From NCBI GenBank assembly GCA_036387335.1, contig DASVTZ010000138.1, positions 1 through 34,935 of the forward strand: a stretch of 34,935 bases of DNA. The letters run 5' to 3'. Positions 13,993 through 22,476 of this stretch are shown here, one piece after another. The stretch's first letter is position 1. Every line of letters starts with the position of its first letter. The notes beneath the pieces are model-generated. The model was not told where the DNA came from. It worked only from the letters and a program-made list of their open reading frames with translations, and made no database searches. Made by a program: the position numbers and the translations under genes. Source of the stretch: Longimicrobium sp. GTDB lineage: Bacteria; Gemmatimonadota; Gemmatimonadetes; Longimicrobiales; Longimicrobiaceae.

Positions 13993-16950
13993 GTGACGCC
14001 ACGACACCAGCGCACCCCCGGAGCTTCCTTGCATCCACTGCTCGAGCGCATCGTTGGGCAGCTCTTCGGCGGCGCCCCGCGCCACCCGGAGAGCGAGACG
14101 CTGCTGCGCGCACTGGACGCCGGGCTTTCCGCGCACGATGCCGACGCGCAAGCACTGCGCGCCGGCGACGAGCACTTCCGGGTGCTGGCCGAGACCATCC
14201 CCGCGGCCATCTTCATCTACCAGGGCGAGCGGTTCCGCTACGTCAACGCAGCCGCCACCGAGCTGACCGGCTACACGCGCGAGGAGCTCCTCGCCGTGCG
14301 CTTCTGGGACGTGGTGCACCCCGAGCACCGCGAGCTTGTGCGCGCGCGCGGGATCGCGAGGCAGCGCGGCGAGGCCCTTCCGCAGCGCTACTCGGTGAAG
14401 CTGCTGCGCAAGGACGGCACGGAGCGCTGGGTGATCCTGACGGCGGGCCGCATCGAGTTTCAGGGGGAGCAAGCGGGGCTCGGCACCGCCTTCGACATCA
14501 CCGACCGCAAGAACGCCGAGGACGCGCTGGCGCGGCAGGGGCTCGCCTTCGAGAACCTGTACGACGCGGTCCTCATCACCGACCCCCAGGGGCGCATCAC
14601 GGACTGGAACCCCGCCGCGGAGCGCATCTACGGCTGGAATCGCGGCGAGGTGCTGGGGAAGACGGTGGAGCTGTGGCTCCCCCCTAGCGAGGCGGCGGAG
14701 CTGAACCGGCGCATCCTGGACGCGCTCGACGCCGAGGGCCGCTGGTCCGGCAAGATCCGCTTCGTGCGCAAGGACGGCGGGCTGGGGCTCTCGGAGACGG
14801 TGGTCGTTCCGCTGCGGGACGCGGCGGGCCGGCGGGTGGGGGCGCTGGGGGTGAGCCGCGACGTCACCCAGAGCGAACACGCCGCCGAAGCGTTGCGTGC
14901 CAGCGAAGAGCGCTACCGGCTGATGGTGGCAGGGAGTGAGCAGGTCTTCTTCTACCAGCACGACCTGCACGGGGTGTACGAGTCGGTGTCCCCCTCCGTC
15001 CACGAGGTGCTGGGGTACCGCATGGAGGAGATGCTGGGGCGGCGCTACGGGTCGCTGCAGTCGGCGGGGTGGGACATCGCCGAGGTGGACGCGCAGACGG
15101 CCGTCACCCTGGGCTCCGCGGGGACGCCGCACTCGTACCGCGTCGTCGTCCGGCACCGCGACGGCCATCCCGTGACCCTGGAGCTGGTGGAGACGGCGGT
15201 GCGGCGCGGCGGCGAGGTGGTGGGGGTGCAGGGCTTCGCGCGCGACATCACCGCACGCACCCGCGCCGAAGAGGCGCTGCGCGAGAGCGAGGAGCGCTAC
15301 CGCACCCTCTTCGAGGAGAGCCGCGACGCGGTGTACATCACCACGCTGGAGGGGCGCTTCGTCTCGGTGAACCAGGCGCTGGTGGACCAGTTCGGCTACA
15401 CGCGCCAGGAGCTGCTCTCCGGCGACGTGTCGCACCTGTACGCCGATCCGCAGGACCGCGACCGCTTCCGCGACGAGATCTTTCGCGAGGGGTTCGTGCG
15501 CGAGTTCGAGGTCAGGTTCACGCGGCGCGACGGGGAGACGCTCCACTGCCTGGTGAGCGCCACCCTGCGCCGCGCCCCTGACGGCACGGTGCTCGGCTAC
15601 CAGGGGATCATCCACGACATCACCGAGCGGAAGCGCGCCGAGGAGCGCCTGGCGTACGGTGCACTGCACGATGCACTAACCGGCCTCCCCAACCGCGCCC
15701 TCTTCATGGACCGGCTGGAGCGCGCGGCCAGCGGGCGGCGCGAGGGGGCCGCGCTGGCGGTCTTCTTCATGGACCTGGACCGCTTCAAGGTCATCAACGA
15801 CTCGCTGGGCCACGGCGTGGGCGACCGCATGCTGGTGGAGATCGCCCGCCGCCTGGCCGCCGCCATCCCGCCCGACGCCACCGTCGCGCGCTTCGGCGGC
15901 GACGAGTTCACCCTCCTCCTCCCCTCCACCACCACGCGCCAGGCGACGCACATGGCCGAGCGCCTGCTGGAAGCGCTGGCCGTGCCTTTTGCCCTCGCGC
16001 CCGGTCACGACGTCTTCGCCTCGGCCAGCATGGGGATCGCCCTGGCCAGCGGCACCGCCGAGCGGCCGGAGGAGCTGCTGCGCAATGCGGACGCGGCGCT
16101 GAGCCGGGCCAAGGCGCGCGGCAAGAACCGCTACGAGGTGTTCGACCGCGCCATGCACGCCGAGGCCGTCGAGCGCCTTCGCCTGGAGAGCGACCTGCGG
16201 CGCGCCCTGGAGCGCGGCGAGCTGCGCCTCCTCTTTCAGCCGATGGTGTCGCTGGAGGATGGGCGGGTGGCGGGCTTCGAGGGGCTGCTGCGCTGGGAGC
16301 ACCCGGATCGAGGCACCATCTCGCCCAACCTCTTCATCCCCCTGGCCGAGGAGACGGGGCTGATCTCGGCGGTGGGGCGCTGGGTGCTGGACGAGGGGTG
16401 CAGCCAGCTCGCGGAGTGGACGCGCCTCTACCCGGAGCGGCGGCTGATCGTCTCGCTCAACCTGTCCGCCCGCCAGTTCGGCGACGCGGACCTGGCGGAC
16501 CACGTGGCGCGCGGCCTGGTGGCGTGCGGGGTGGATCCCTCGCGCCTCTGGCTGGAGATCACGGAGACGGTGATCCTGGAGAACGCCGAGCCCGCGCGCT
16601 CCACGCTGCGGACGCTCAAGGAGCTGGGGGTGCAGCTCTGCATGGACGACTTCGGCACCGGCTACTCGTCGCTCGGCTACCTGCACCGCATGGAGCTGGA
16701 CGAGCTCAAGATCGACCGCTCCTTCGTGAGCCGGATGGACCACGACCGGCGCAGCACGCAGCTGGTGCACGCCATCATCGCGCTGGCGCACAACCTGGGA
16801 GTGCGCGTGGTGGCGGAGGGTGTGGAGACGCCCGCCCAGCTCGCCGCCCTGCGCGCCCAGCGCTGCGACTACGCGCAGGGCTTCCTCTTCGCCCGCCCCC
16901 TCACCCCCTCCGCCGCCGCCGACCTGCTGGACCGCGACACGCGCTGGTGA
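13993..16950 (+). CDS. Four-PAS GGDEF-EAL cyclic-di-GMP turnover protein
   Basis: The 985-residue product (GTG start) has four PAS domains at about 58-170, 186-290, 307-420 and 435-545. Each ends in a PAC-like D(I/V)T motif (FDITDRK, RDVTQSE, RDITART, HDITERK). A GGDEF domain follows (about 559-715, GGDEF intact at 635-639) and then an EAL domain (about 730-975). The EAL signature reads EGL at 763-765, but the key residues are present: Glu763, LNLSARQF, EITET, DDFGTGYSS (885-893), KIDRSFV and EGVET (942-946). It could therefore act as cyclase, phosphodiesterase or both. The inhibitory RxxD site is not conserved (IPPD). No membrane segments are seen, so it is probably a cytoplasmic multi-input sensor. 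It starts 90 bases after the terminator, so it needs its own promoter. Confidence 0.93.
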   Translation: MTPRHQRTPGASLHPLLERIVGQLFGGAPRHPESETLLRALDAGLSAHDADAQALRAGDEHFRVLAETIPAAIFIYQGERFRYVNAAATELTGYTREELLAVRFWDVVHPEHRELVRARGIARQRGEALPQRYSVKLLRKDGTERWVILTAGRIEFQGEQAGLGTAFDITDRKNAEDALARQGLAFENLYDAVLITDPQGRITDWNPAAERIYGWNRGEVLGKTVELWLPPSEAAELNRRILDALDAEGRWSGKIRFVRKDGGLGLSETVVVPLRDAAGRRVGALGVSRDVTQSEHAAEALRASEERYRLMVAGSEQVFFYQHDLHGVYESVSPSVHEVLGYRMEEMLGRRYGSLQSAGWDIAEVDAQTAVTLGSAGTPHSYRVVVRHRDGHPVTLELVETAVRRGGEVVGVQGFARDITARTRAEEALRESEERYRTLFEESRDAVYITTLEGRFVSVNQALVDQFGYTRQELLSGDVSHLYADPQDRDRFRDEIFREGFVREFEVRFTRRDGETLHCLVSATLRRAPDGTVLGYQGIIHDITERKRAEERLAYGALHDALTGLPNRALFMDRLERAASGRREGAALAVFFMDLDRFKVINDSLGHGVGDRMLVEIARRLAAAIPPDATVARFGGDEFTLLLPSTTTRQATHMAERLLEALAVPFALAPGHDVFASASMGIALASGTAERPEELLRNADAALSRAKARGKNRYEVFDRAMHAEAVERLRLESDLRRALERGELRLLFQPMVSLEDGRVAGFEGLLRWEHPDRGTISPNLFIPLAEETGLISAVGRWVLDEGCSQLAEWTRLYPERRLIVSLNLSARQFGDADLADHVARGLVACGVDPSRLWLEITETVILENAEPARSTLRTLKELGVQLCMDDFGTGYSSLGYLHRMELDELKIDRSFVSRMDHDRRSTQLVHAIIALAHNLGVRVVAEGVETPAQLAALRAQRCDYAQGFLFARPLTPSAAADLLDRDTRW

Positions 16951-17084
16951 CGGGGGTGGTGGACCGGCGAGTGAACTCGCAGCAACAACAGCACAAAGTC
17001 CGCCTTCGCGGACTCGCGGCCGAGATCCCCCCGCGCCACACGATACCCGGCCCGCCGGCCGCACGGCACGCGGGTACGCACACC

Positions 17085-17215
17085 GAAATCGTAGGGGCAG
17101 ACCTGCGTGTCTGCCCACCCTTTCCCCTACGCCGACTCCCGCGTTCCACACCAGAACCCGTAGGGCCAGCCCCGCGTGGCTGCCCGTGCCTCGACGTGCG
17201 CCGCGGCCCGCGTGC
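17085..17215. repeat. Convergent intergenic palindrome block 3
   Basis: The gap 16951-17252 lies between convergent genes and shows no gene. It holds GTAGGGGCAGACCTGCGTGT (17091-17110), whose GGGCAGAC/GTCTGCCC arms are perfect, and the related module GTAGGGCCAGCCCCGCGTGG (about 17160-17179). Both are separated by spacer sequence resembling that of blocks 1 and 2. The GC hairpin that begins blocks 1 and 2 is absent here. Confidence 0.78.
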
Positions 17216-17252
17216 AAAGGAACGGTCCACCCCGTCACTGTCCGGGGGTTCC

Positions 17253-18428
17253 TCAATCGCAGCGGATGGCGTACAGATATTGTGTCCCCGCGATGTAGGC
17301 CCGGTTTCCGTACACCTGGATGTTGGATACGGTGAGCTCGTTGCCGATGCCGGAGACAGGCTTGCCCGCGTGCTTGCCGGTCCTGCGGTCGATGGCCTCC
17401 AGCGCCTGATTGTGCGCCAGCACGTAGTCGCCGCAGACGGCTACGTACAGGATGCTCGAGCCGGTGCGGGCGCTCCACAGCACACGCCCGGATTCCACGT
17501 CGGCGGCATACACGCGGGTGTCACCCATTCCGGCGTACACCACTCCGTCCGCGACCACCGGCGGTCCGTACGGCCCCGCAAATCCGCGTTCGCCCTGCGC
17601 GCGCCACACTTCCTTGCCGGTGAAGCGGTCCACGGCGAAGAAGGTATTGTCGATGCGGTCGGAGCCCAGCAGGAAGCGCCCCGACACCACCGCGCTCTGC
17701 ATTATGTTGCTGTGCTTGCCGGCGCTCTGCCAGCGCCAGAGCTCGCCGCCGCCGCGGCGGTCCAGCGCCACGATGACTGCGGCGACCTCGAAGCAGTTCT
17801 GGTTGAGGCACCGCTCCGCCGCGGCGTAAACCGTGTCGCCCGAGACGGAGAGGCCCCGCACCACCGACTGGCTCAGCCAGTCGGTGGCGAGGCGTGCTTC
17901 CCAGCGCGTCGCGCCCGTCGCCGGGTCCAGCGCGAGCACCCGCAGGTCGCGCGTACCCACGTACCACGAGAGGTCGTCGATCGCCGAGCGGGCGAACGAG
18001 GGGTCGGAGGCCGTAAGGTCGTACCGTTCCCAGCGAACCGCGCCCGAGGCGGCGTCGAGCGAGTAGATCGGCGCCTCCCCTCCCGCCGCGGCGAAGACCG
18101 CACCGCCGCGCAGCAGCGTGTTGCGCGAGCCACCCCAGCGCTTGAGCGGTGACAGCCACGCCAGCTGGCCGGTGGCGCGGTCGAACGCGACCGCGCCGGA
18201 ATCCGCCTCCATGTACACGCGCCTCTCGTCGGCGGCCGGGGTCCCGAACCAGGCGAAGCGCTCCAGCCGGCCCGCGGGAGCCTTCCACTCGATCCAGTCC
18301 CGCGACCCGCCGCTTCCACTTCCCCCCAGCAGGTCCCGACACCCCGATGCGCCGAGAAGCAGACCGCAGGCGGCCGCGGCAAGGCTCCGCGCCAGCGGGG
18401 CACAAAACTCATCCCAGATCCTGCGCAT
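17253..18428 (-). CDS. PQQ-type beta-propeller lipoprotein (copy 2 of tandem pair)
   Basis: The 391-residue product has a lipoprotein signal ending LLLGASGC (Cys30 from the ATG at 18428). Upstream alternatives (ATG 18455, GTG 18488, the latter overlapping the preceding stop) lengthen the signal; GGAGG lies 12 or more bases ahead of 18428. The body is a PQQ-like (BamB-type) propeller with repeats such as GAVAFDRATGQLAW, YSLDAASGAVRW, VLALDPATGATRWEA, IVALDRRGGGELWRW, FFAVDRFTGKEVWRA and VYAADVESGRVLWSA. Nothing indicates a bound cofactor or catalysis; a scaffold or binding role at the envelope is likely. It is very similar along its whole length to the gene before it, and both are 391 residues. 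Confidence 0.87.
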   Translation of the reverse strand: MRRIWDEFCAPLARSLAAAACGLLLGASGCRDLLGGSGSGGSRDWIEWKAPAGRLERFAWFGTPAADERRVYMEADSGAVAFDRATGQLAWLSPLKRWGGSRNTLLRGGAVFAAAGGEAPIYSLDAASGAVRWERYDLTASDPSFARSAIDDLSWYVGTRDLRVLALDPATGATRWEARLATDWLSQSVVRGLSVSGDTVYAAAERCLNQNCFEVAAVIVALDRRGGGELWRWQSAGKHSNIMQSAVVSGRFLLGSDRIDNTFFAVDRFTGKEVWRAQGERGFAGPYGPPVVADGVVYAGMGDTRVYAADVESGRVLWSARTGSSILYVAVCGDYVLAHNQALEAIDRRTGKHAGKPVSGIGNELTVSNIQVYGNRAYIAGTQYLYAIRCD

Positions 18429-18480
18429 TGCGGCCAGTCCCTCCGGGAGGCGCATTGTGAAGATCTGCCGGGGACCGTCC

Positions 18481-19656
18481 TCAGTCACAGCGGATGGAGT
18501 ACAGGTACCGGTTTCCAGCGATGTAGGCGTGGTTGCCGTACACCGTGATGTCCGTGATGGTGAACTCGTCGTCCCCGGGAACCGGCGTAGCGACCCGGCG
18601 CCCCGTTTGGCGGTCGATCACCAGGAGCGCTTGGTTGTGCACGAGCACGTAGGCACCGCAAAGCGCGACGTCGATGATGCTGGAGCCCGTGGGAGTGCTC
18701 CACAGGACCCGGCCCGTCTCCAGCTCCGCGGCGTACACGCGGGTGTCACCCATCCCCGAGTACGCCACGCCATCGGCCACCACGGGCGGGCTGTACGGTC
18801 CCACGAACCCGCGCTCCCCCTTCACGCGCCACACCTCCTCGCCCGTGAAGCGGTCGACCGCGAAGAAGGTGTTGTCGATGCGGTCGCCGCCCAGCAGGAG
18901 GCGCCCGGCGACCACGGGGCTTTTGACGATGTTGTTCTGCTTCCCCGCAGCCTGCCAGCGCCAGAGTTCGGCGCCCGTACGGCGGTCCAGTGCCACGATC
19001 ACGCCCGTGACCTCAAAGCAGTTGTCGTTCAGGCAGCGTTCCGCCGCGGCATAGACCGTGTCGCCCGAGACGGAGAGGCCCCGCATCCCGGAATCTTCCT
19101 GCCAATCCGCCGCAAGGCGCATTTGCCAGATCGTTCTGCCGGTCTCCGGGTCCAGCGCCATTACGTCCAGGCTGCGAGTGGCCACGTACCAGGCGAGATC
19201 GTCCGCCGCCGACCGGGGAAAATCGACGCCCCGGCCCGCCAGATCGTGACGTATCCAGCGTACCGTTCCGGTTGCGGCATCCAGGGAGTAGGCTGGTCCA
19301 AGTTGGTCGGTTGCGAACAGGAGTGCGCCGTTCCTGCTGATGATATTCCGATAGCCACCCCACTTCTCGATTGGCGACCGCCAAAGGAGCGCGCCCGTTA
19401 CGCGGTCGAAGGCCACGAATCCGGTGTCGGCTCCCAGATATACGCGCTGGTCGTCGGCTACGGGAGCCCCGAACGAGGTGTGCAGCCCCGAGCGCCCCGC
19501 GGCGACCTTCCACTCGATCCACTGCTTGCTCGAGCTCCCGCCGCCCAGGATGTCGCGGCACCCGGATGCGCCCAGCAGCATCAGGATTCCAAACACCGCC
19601 ACCGAGCGCATCCAGGAAACGGCCGGCACCTGGCCATCAGAAGTGGTCTGCGTCAT
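18481..19656 (-). CDS. PQQ-type beta-propeller lipoprotein (copy 1 of tandem pair)
   Basis: The ATG at 19656 overlaps the preceding stop (ATGA) and has AAAGGTGGG ahead of it, giving 391 residues. The signal ends MLLGASGC (Cys33). The propeller repeats match the neighbouring copy almost repeat for repeat (GFVAFDRVTGALLW, YSLDAATGTVRW, VMALDPETGRTIW, IVALDRRTGAELWRW, FFAVDRFTGEEVWRV, VYAAELETGRVLWST). Shared cysteines occur in AAERCLN(D/Q)NCFEV and at the C-terminus (IRCD), suggesting conserved disulfides in an exported protein. The ATGA overlap with the hydrolase gene suggests the three act together, perhaps as an envelope complex (inference). Confidence 0.88.
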   Translation of the reverse strand: MTQTTSDGQVPAVSWMRSVAVFGILMLLGASGCRDILGGGSSSKQWIEWKVAAGRSGLHTSFGAPVADDQRVYLGADTGFVAFDRVTGALLWRSPIEKWGGYRNIISRNGALLFATDQLGPAYSLDAATGTVRWIRHDLAGRGVDFPRSAADDLAWYVATRSLDVMALDPETGRTIWQMRLAADWQEDSGMRGLSVSGDTVYAAAERCLNDNCFEVTGVIVALDRRTGAELWRWQAAGKQNNIVKSPVVAGRLLLGGDRIDNTFFAVDRFTGEEVWRVKGERGFVGPYSPPVVADGVAYSGMGDTRVYAAELETGRVLWSTPTGSSIIDVALCGAYVLVHNQALLVIDRQTGRRVATPVPGDDEFTITDITVYGNHAYIAGNRYLYSIRCD

Positions 19657-21758
19657 GAGCCGGCCCACCTTTCGTCTCTGAGTACCTGCTTGAGCCGCGA
19701 GATTGCCTTGTCGACGCTCTTCTTGGCCGCGTCGTGCGAGTCGGCGTTCGTGATGATTTCGCGGCGGTTCGCGCCGGGGTATTCCTGCGAGCGATTCGGC
19801 ACCACTCCGTCGCTCCCGTCGCCCGGCGAAGTGACGGCGTCCCAGATCCAATCCATCGCGTTGAGCCCCGCCACCGCCATTCCGTAGATCACCGTGTAGG
19901 TGTGCAAACCCTGGATGACGAAGCCCAGGATACCGGTGACCACAGTTTGCGCGATCAGGTTCTTGTATGTCTTGTCCAGCTTGCGCACCGCGTCGCGCCC
20001 GCCGCAGGGCGCTTCAGGACCATAGCAGTTCAGGTCCTTGTACACGCGCCAGAATGCCCAGCGCTGGCTCGTATGCTGCTCCATGGAGATCTTGCGCCAT
20101 CCTTCACTCGCGCTGTTCAGCGTCTGCAGGTAAGCGCTGCCGGGAACCATCTGGTGTGCAACCGGCCACATGGCATCGATCCCGTATCTCCCGCTCAGCG
20201 TTGCCAGCGCCTGCTGAGTGTTGCAGCCTGAGTGGTTGCGCACCTGGCACGAGGCGAGCAGACCCACCGCGGCGAAAGTCATCATCGTGTTGAGCGCGGG
20301 GCGGCCCAGCCGCATCACCGGGACACCCCGGTGCGGAGTGCTGACCGAAATCACGCCTCTCATCAGGTCTGGGTTCGACTGCCCCACCTGACGCGACAAA
20401 ATCCCGCCGTTGCTATAGCCGACGAACACGTACTTGCCGCCGTCACCGTTGCGGAACCCCTCCACGCTTGCGCGCAGCTGCTGCGCCTGCGCCTCGTACG
20501 TCTGGCTCCAGCTGGTAGTTGGGAAAATCAGCTGGTCGTAGTAGAAACTTCTGAGCGCGTCCCCCACACGGCCTTGGCGGTAGGAGTCGCCATTGTCCGC
20601 AAACCCGTGCTGTACCACGATCCGAGTACCGGTGGACGCCCCCTGATATGGCAGCCGCCACTCCATCGCCGCGTCCCCCTCCGCGCTGCTGGACCCCACG
20701 GAGCCGGTGTAGACAGTCGACCCGGTATCCCCACCTCCACCGCCACCGCCACCGCCCATGTCGCAATCCGGATCCGTGGTGTAGTTATCAGGCGGGCAGT
20801 CGACGGGCGAAACGACAGCGGACGGGCTGCGGCTGGGAGCGGGCGCGGTGGTGCCGTTGCGGGCCCGCTCGGCGCGCCGCCGGCTGCGCGCCGCGTCCTT
20901 GGCCGGATTGCGGTTCCAGCGGACGTTCTTGAAGCGCATCGTCTGCGTGTGCACGGCGCGTCCGCGGCCTTCCGTCGCTTCCTCACCCTCGATGCGGAGC
21001 TCCTCCAGGACCCAGGCGTCCCTGTCCCTCCGGAAGGTACGCGCGATCTTCCCACGGCCGGTCCCGCGCCCGACCGCGGCGCCGTTCCTGTTTTCGCCCG
21101 CGCGAAGGCTGACGTCCACCCCCGCGATACTGACGCGCACTCGGTTCGGGCCAAGCTGCTCCACCTGCTGGCGGGCAGCTGCCGGAACCCTGCCTCCCCC
21201 CACCGCCGGGCTGATCGAGAAGAACGCGACGATGTCTACGGAGCGCGGATCCCCCGTGACCAACCCCTCGGTTACCGGTGCATCCACCAGGGTGCCGGTG
21301 ACGTCGGTGATGTGCGGATCATCCGCCTCCATCCCCACCATCTGCCCGTGCATGTTCCAGGTGTACTGATCGTCGTTGATGGTGCGGACGGTGGCCGTCT
21401 GCTCGCCCGGGTCCGCCGCCGGGTCTGGATCGGCGCCGAAATAGGTGGAGGTACGGGTGCGGCCGTACGAATCGTAGCCCGTATGCACCCCCACCTGCTC
21501 CGCGGGAGTGTTGGTGGTGATGCTGGTGACCATCTCCCCCGTCTCGGGGTGCGGGACAGCCTGGTCATAGGTCAGCGTGGTGCTCGTCTCGACCGATGCG
21601 TCGGCGATCACGTATGAATCGCTCTGGTCGATCTCCTGGTCGACGGCGATGTATCGCGAGGTGCCCTCGGGTACGGTGAGCCGGGACGACGTGGGCGCCC
21701 GGTCGCCTGAGCAGGCTGCCGTAGCCACGAGCATGGCGCCGGCCGCGGCGAGCCTCAT
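19653..21758 (-). CDS. Alpha/beta-hydrolase (lipase/PGAP1-like) lipoprotein
   Basis: From the ATG at 21758 the product has 701 residues and a lipoprotein signal (MRLAAAGAMLVATAAC). An ATG at 21818 is also possible; neither has a clear ribosome binding site. Residues to about 350 are an uncharacterised beta-rich region. A low-complexity glycine run (DMGGGGGGGGGD) then links to an alpha/beta-hydrolase domain. Its features are the oxyanion-type VVQHGFADNGDSY, nucleophile elbow GYSNGG with Ser449, ISVSTPHRGVP, and candidate acid and base in GSDGVVP and NADSHDA. A membrane-like stretch (VVTGILGFVIQGLHTYTVIYGMAV) lies near the C-terminus. It is predicted to be an exported esterase or lipase; the substrate is unknown. 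It is the first gene of an operon with two propeller lipoproteins. Confidence 0.82.
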   Translation of the reverse strand: MRLAAAGAMLVATAACSGDRAPTSSRLTVPEGTSRYIAVDQEIDQSDSYVIADASVETSTTLTYDQAVPHPETGEMVTSITTNTPAEQVGVHTGYDSYGRTRTSTYFGADPDPAADPGEQTATVRTINDDQYTWNMHGQMVGMEADDPHITDVTGTLVDAPVTEGLVTGDPRSVDIVAFFSISPAVGGGRVPAAARQQVEQLGPNRVRVSIAGVDVSLRAGENRNGAAVGRGTGRGKIARTFRRDRDAWVLEELRIEGEEATEGRGRAVHTQTMRFKNVRWNRNPAKDAARSRRRAERARNGTTAPAPSRSPSAVVSPVDCPPDNYTTDPDCDMGGGGGGGGGDTGSTVYTGSVGSSSAEGDAAMEWRLPYQGASTGTRIVVQHGFADNGDSYRQGRVGDALRSFYYDQLIFPTTSWSQTYEAQAQQLRASVEGFRNGDGGKYVFVGYSNGGILSRQVGQSNPDLMRGVISVSTPHRGVPVMRLGRPALNTMMTFAAVGLLASCQVRNHSGCNTQQALATLSGRYGIDAMWPVAHQMVPGSAYLQTLNSASEGWRKISMEQHTSQRWAFWRVYKDLNCYGPEAPCGGRDAVRKLDKTYKNLIAQTVVTGILGFVIQGLHTYTVIYGMAVAGLNAMDWIWDAVTSPGDGSDGVVPNRSQEYPGANRREIITNADSHDAAKKSVDKAISRLKQVLRDERWAGS

Positions 21759-21917
21759 CCGGGAATGGCTTGTACTGCGCAGGTGTAGCTGGTGAGCGAT
21801 GGTCGGGATCACTTGCATCGGAGCGGTGTGAGGTAAGATGTGTAGCCGCAGGTATCGTAGGTTACGCTGCTTCGGCACAACTTCGGCGAGAGCGTAAACA
21901 TTTGGTAACCCTGTCGC

Positions 21918-21946
21918 AAAATAAGTCCGCTCCACAATCTCTTCAA
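21918..21946 (-). promoter_or_regulatory. Possible promoter of the hydrolase-propeller operon
   Basis: On the reverse strand TTGAAG (21946-21941), a 17-base spacer and TATTTT (21923-21918) give a moderate sigma70 match with ideal spacing, upstream of the hydrolase start. The rest of the gap between 21819 and 22290 holds only the leader of the first cassette repeat; no gene is seen. Confidence 0.4.
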
Positions 21947-22191
21947 CCCCCTATGTACTGTGTCGCTGGTGCTACAGGAACGCGCGTAGCCGATAGCGGC
22001 GGCGACGCGGAAGGCGGTCGTTCGGTCGACCGACGCGCTGGGGCACCGCTCCAACTCCTGACCTGACGTCTGGGGCACGGAAGGTCGTACACGCCGGGCG
22101 GGCGGCGCCACCCCCTCCGTCCGCCACGTCCGCTGGTCCATTAACGGTGACACCTTCTGTGAATGGGGAGCTCCGCCGGGACCGAAATCGT

Positions 22192-22290
22192 CACCGATCG
22201 GCCACCGCCCGGACCGGTTTACGCTTTAAGCTTGCAGCCCCCAAAAAGCACGTATAGCTTCGAAACGAACGCCAATCCGAGGAGGCCGAG
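22192..22290 (+). promoter_or_regulatory. Cassette leader/promoter, copy 1
   Basis: This block recurs almost unchanged before each of the three small ORFs: CGATCGGCCACCGCC, then ACCGGTTT, AAGCTTGCAG, a C/A tract, GCACGTATAGCTTCGAA. A candidate promoter is TTGCAG (22232-22237), 15 bases, TATAGC (22253-22258). GAGGAGG then precedes the ATG at 22291. Similarity to copy 2 extends upstream to about 22110 (GAATGG-GAGCTCCG and neighbouring sequence). Confidence 0.6.
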
Positions 22291-22476
22291 ATGAAGGAGA
22301 CGAAGATCCGGGAGTTCATCCCGCCGATGTGGCCGCCGGACAACTTCACCCTGGACGAAGCGAGACAGGCGCTACGAGAGGTTGAGGCGGAGGATGAGGC
22401 GCGCCGCGCGGCGAAGCGCAAGCGCTCGCGTGCGGCATCGAAGCAGGCGCCGCAGGACGGCGGCGAGGATCCATGA
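22291..22476 (+). CDS. Small IPPMWPPD-motif protein, cassette copy 1
   Basis: The 61-residue product starts after GAGGAGG. Residues 1-27 (MKETKIREFIPPMWPPDNF and TLDEA) are strongly conserved in all three copies. The second half is charged: REVEAEDEARRAAKRKR, then an acidic end. The first half may form a short structured element; the tail is probably a helix or disordered. The last four bases overlap the start of the 214-residue gene (ATGA), implying coupled translation and a stoichiometric partner. I recognise no family. By analogy with coupled two-gene modules it could be an antitoxin, adaptor or regulator (inference). Confidence 0.82.
   Translation: MKETKIREFIPPMWPPDNFTLDEARQALREVEAEDEARRAAKRKRSRAASKQAPQDGGEDP

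Noticed and set aside
14054-16950. Lost phosphodiesterase activity because EAL reads EGL
   Set aside because: The catalytic Glu and the other metal- and substrate-binding motifs are all present. Ala to Gly at this position is not a diagnostic loss.
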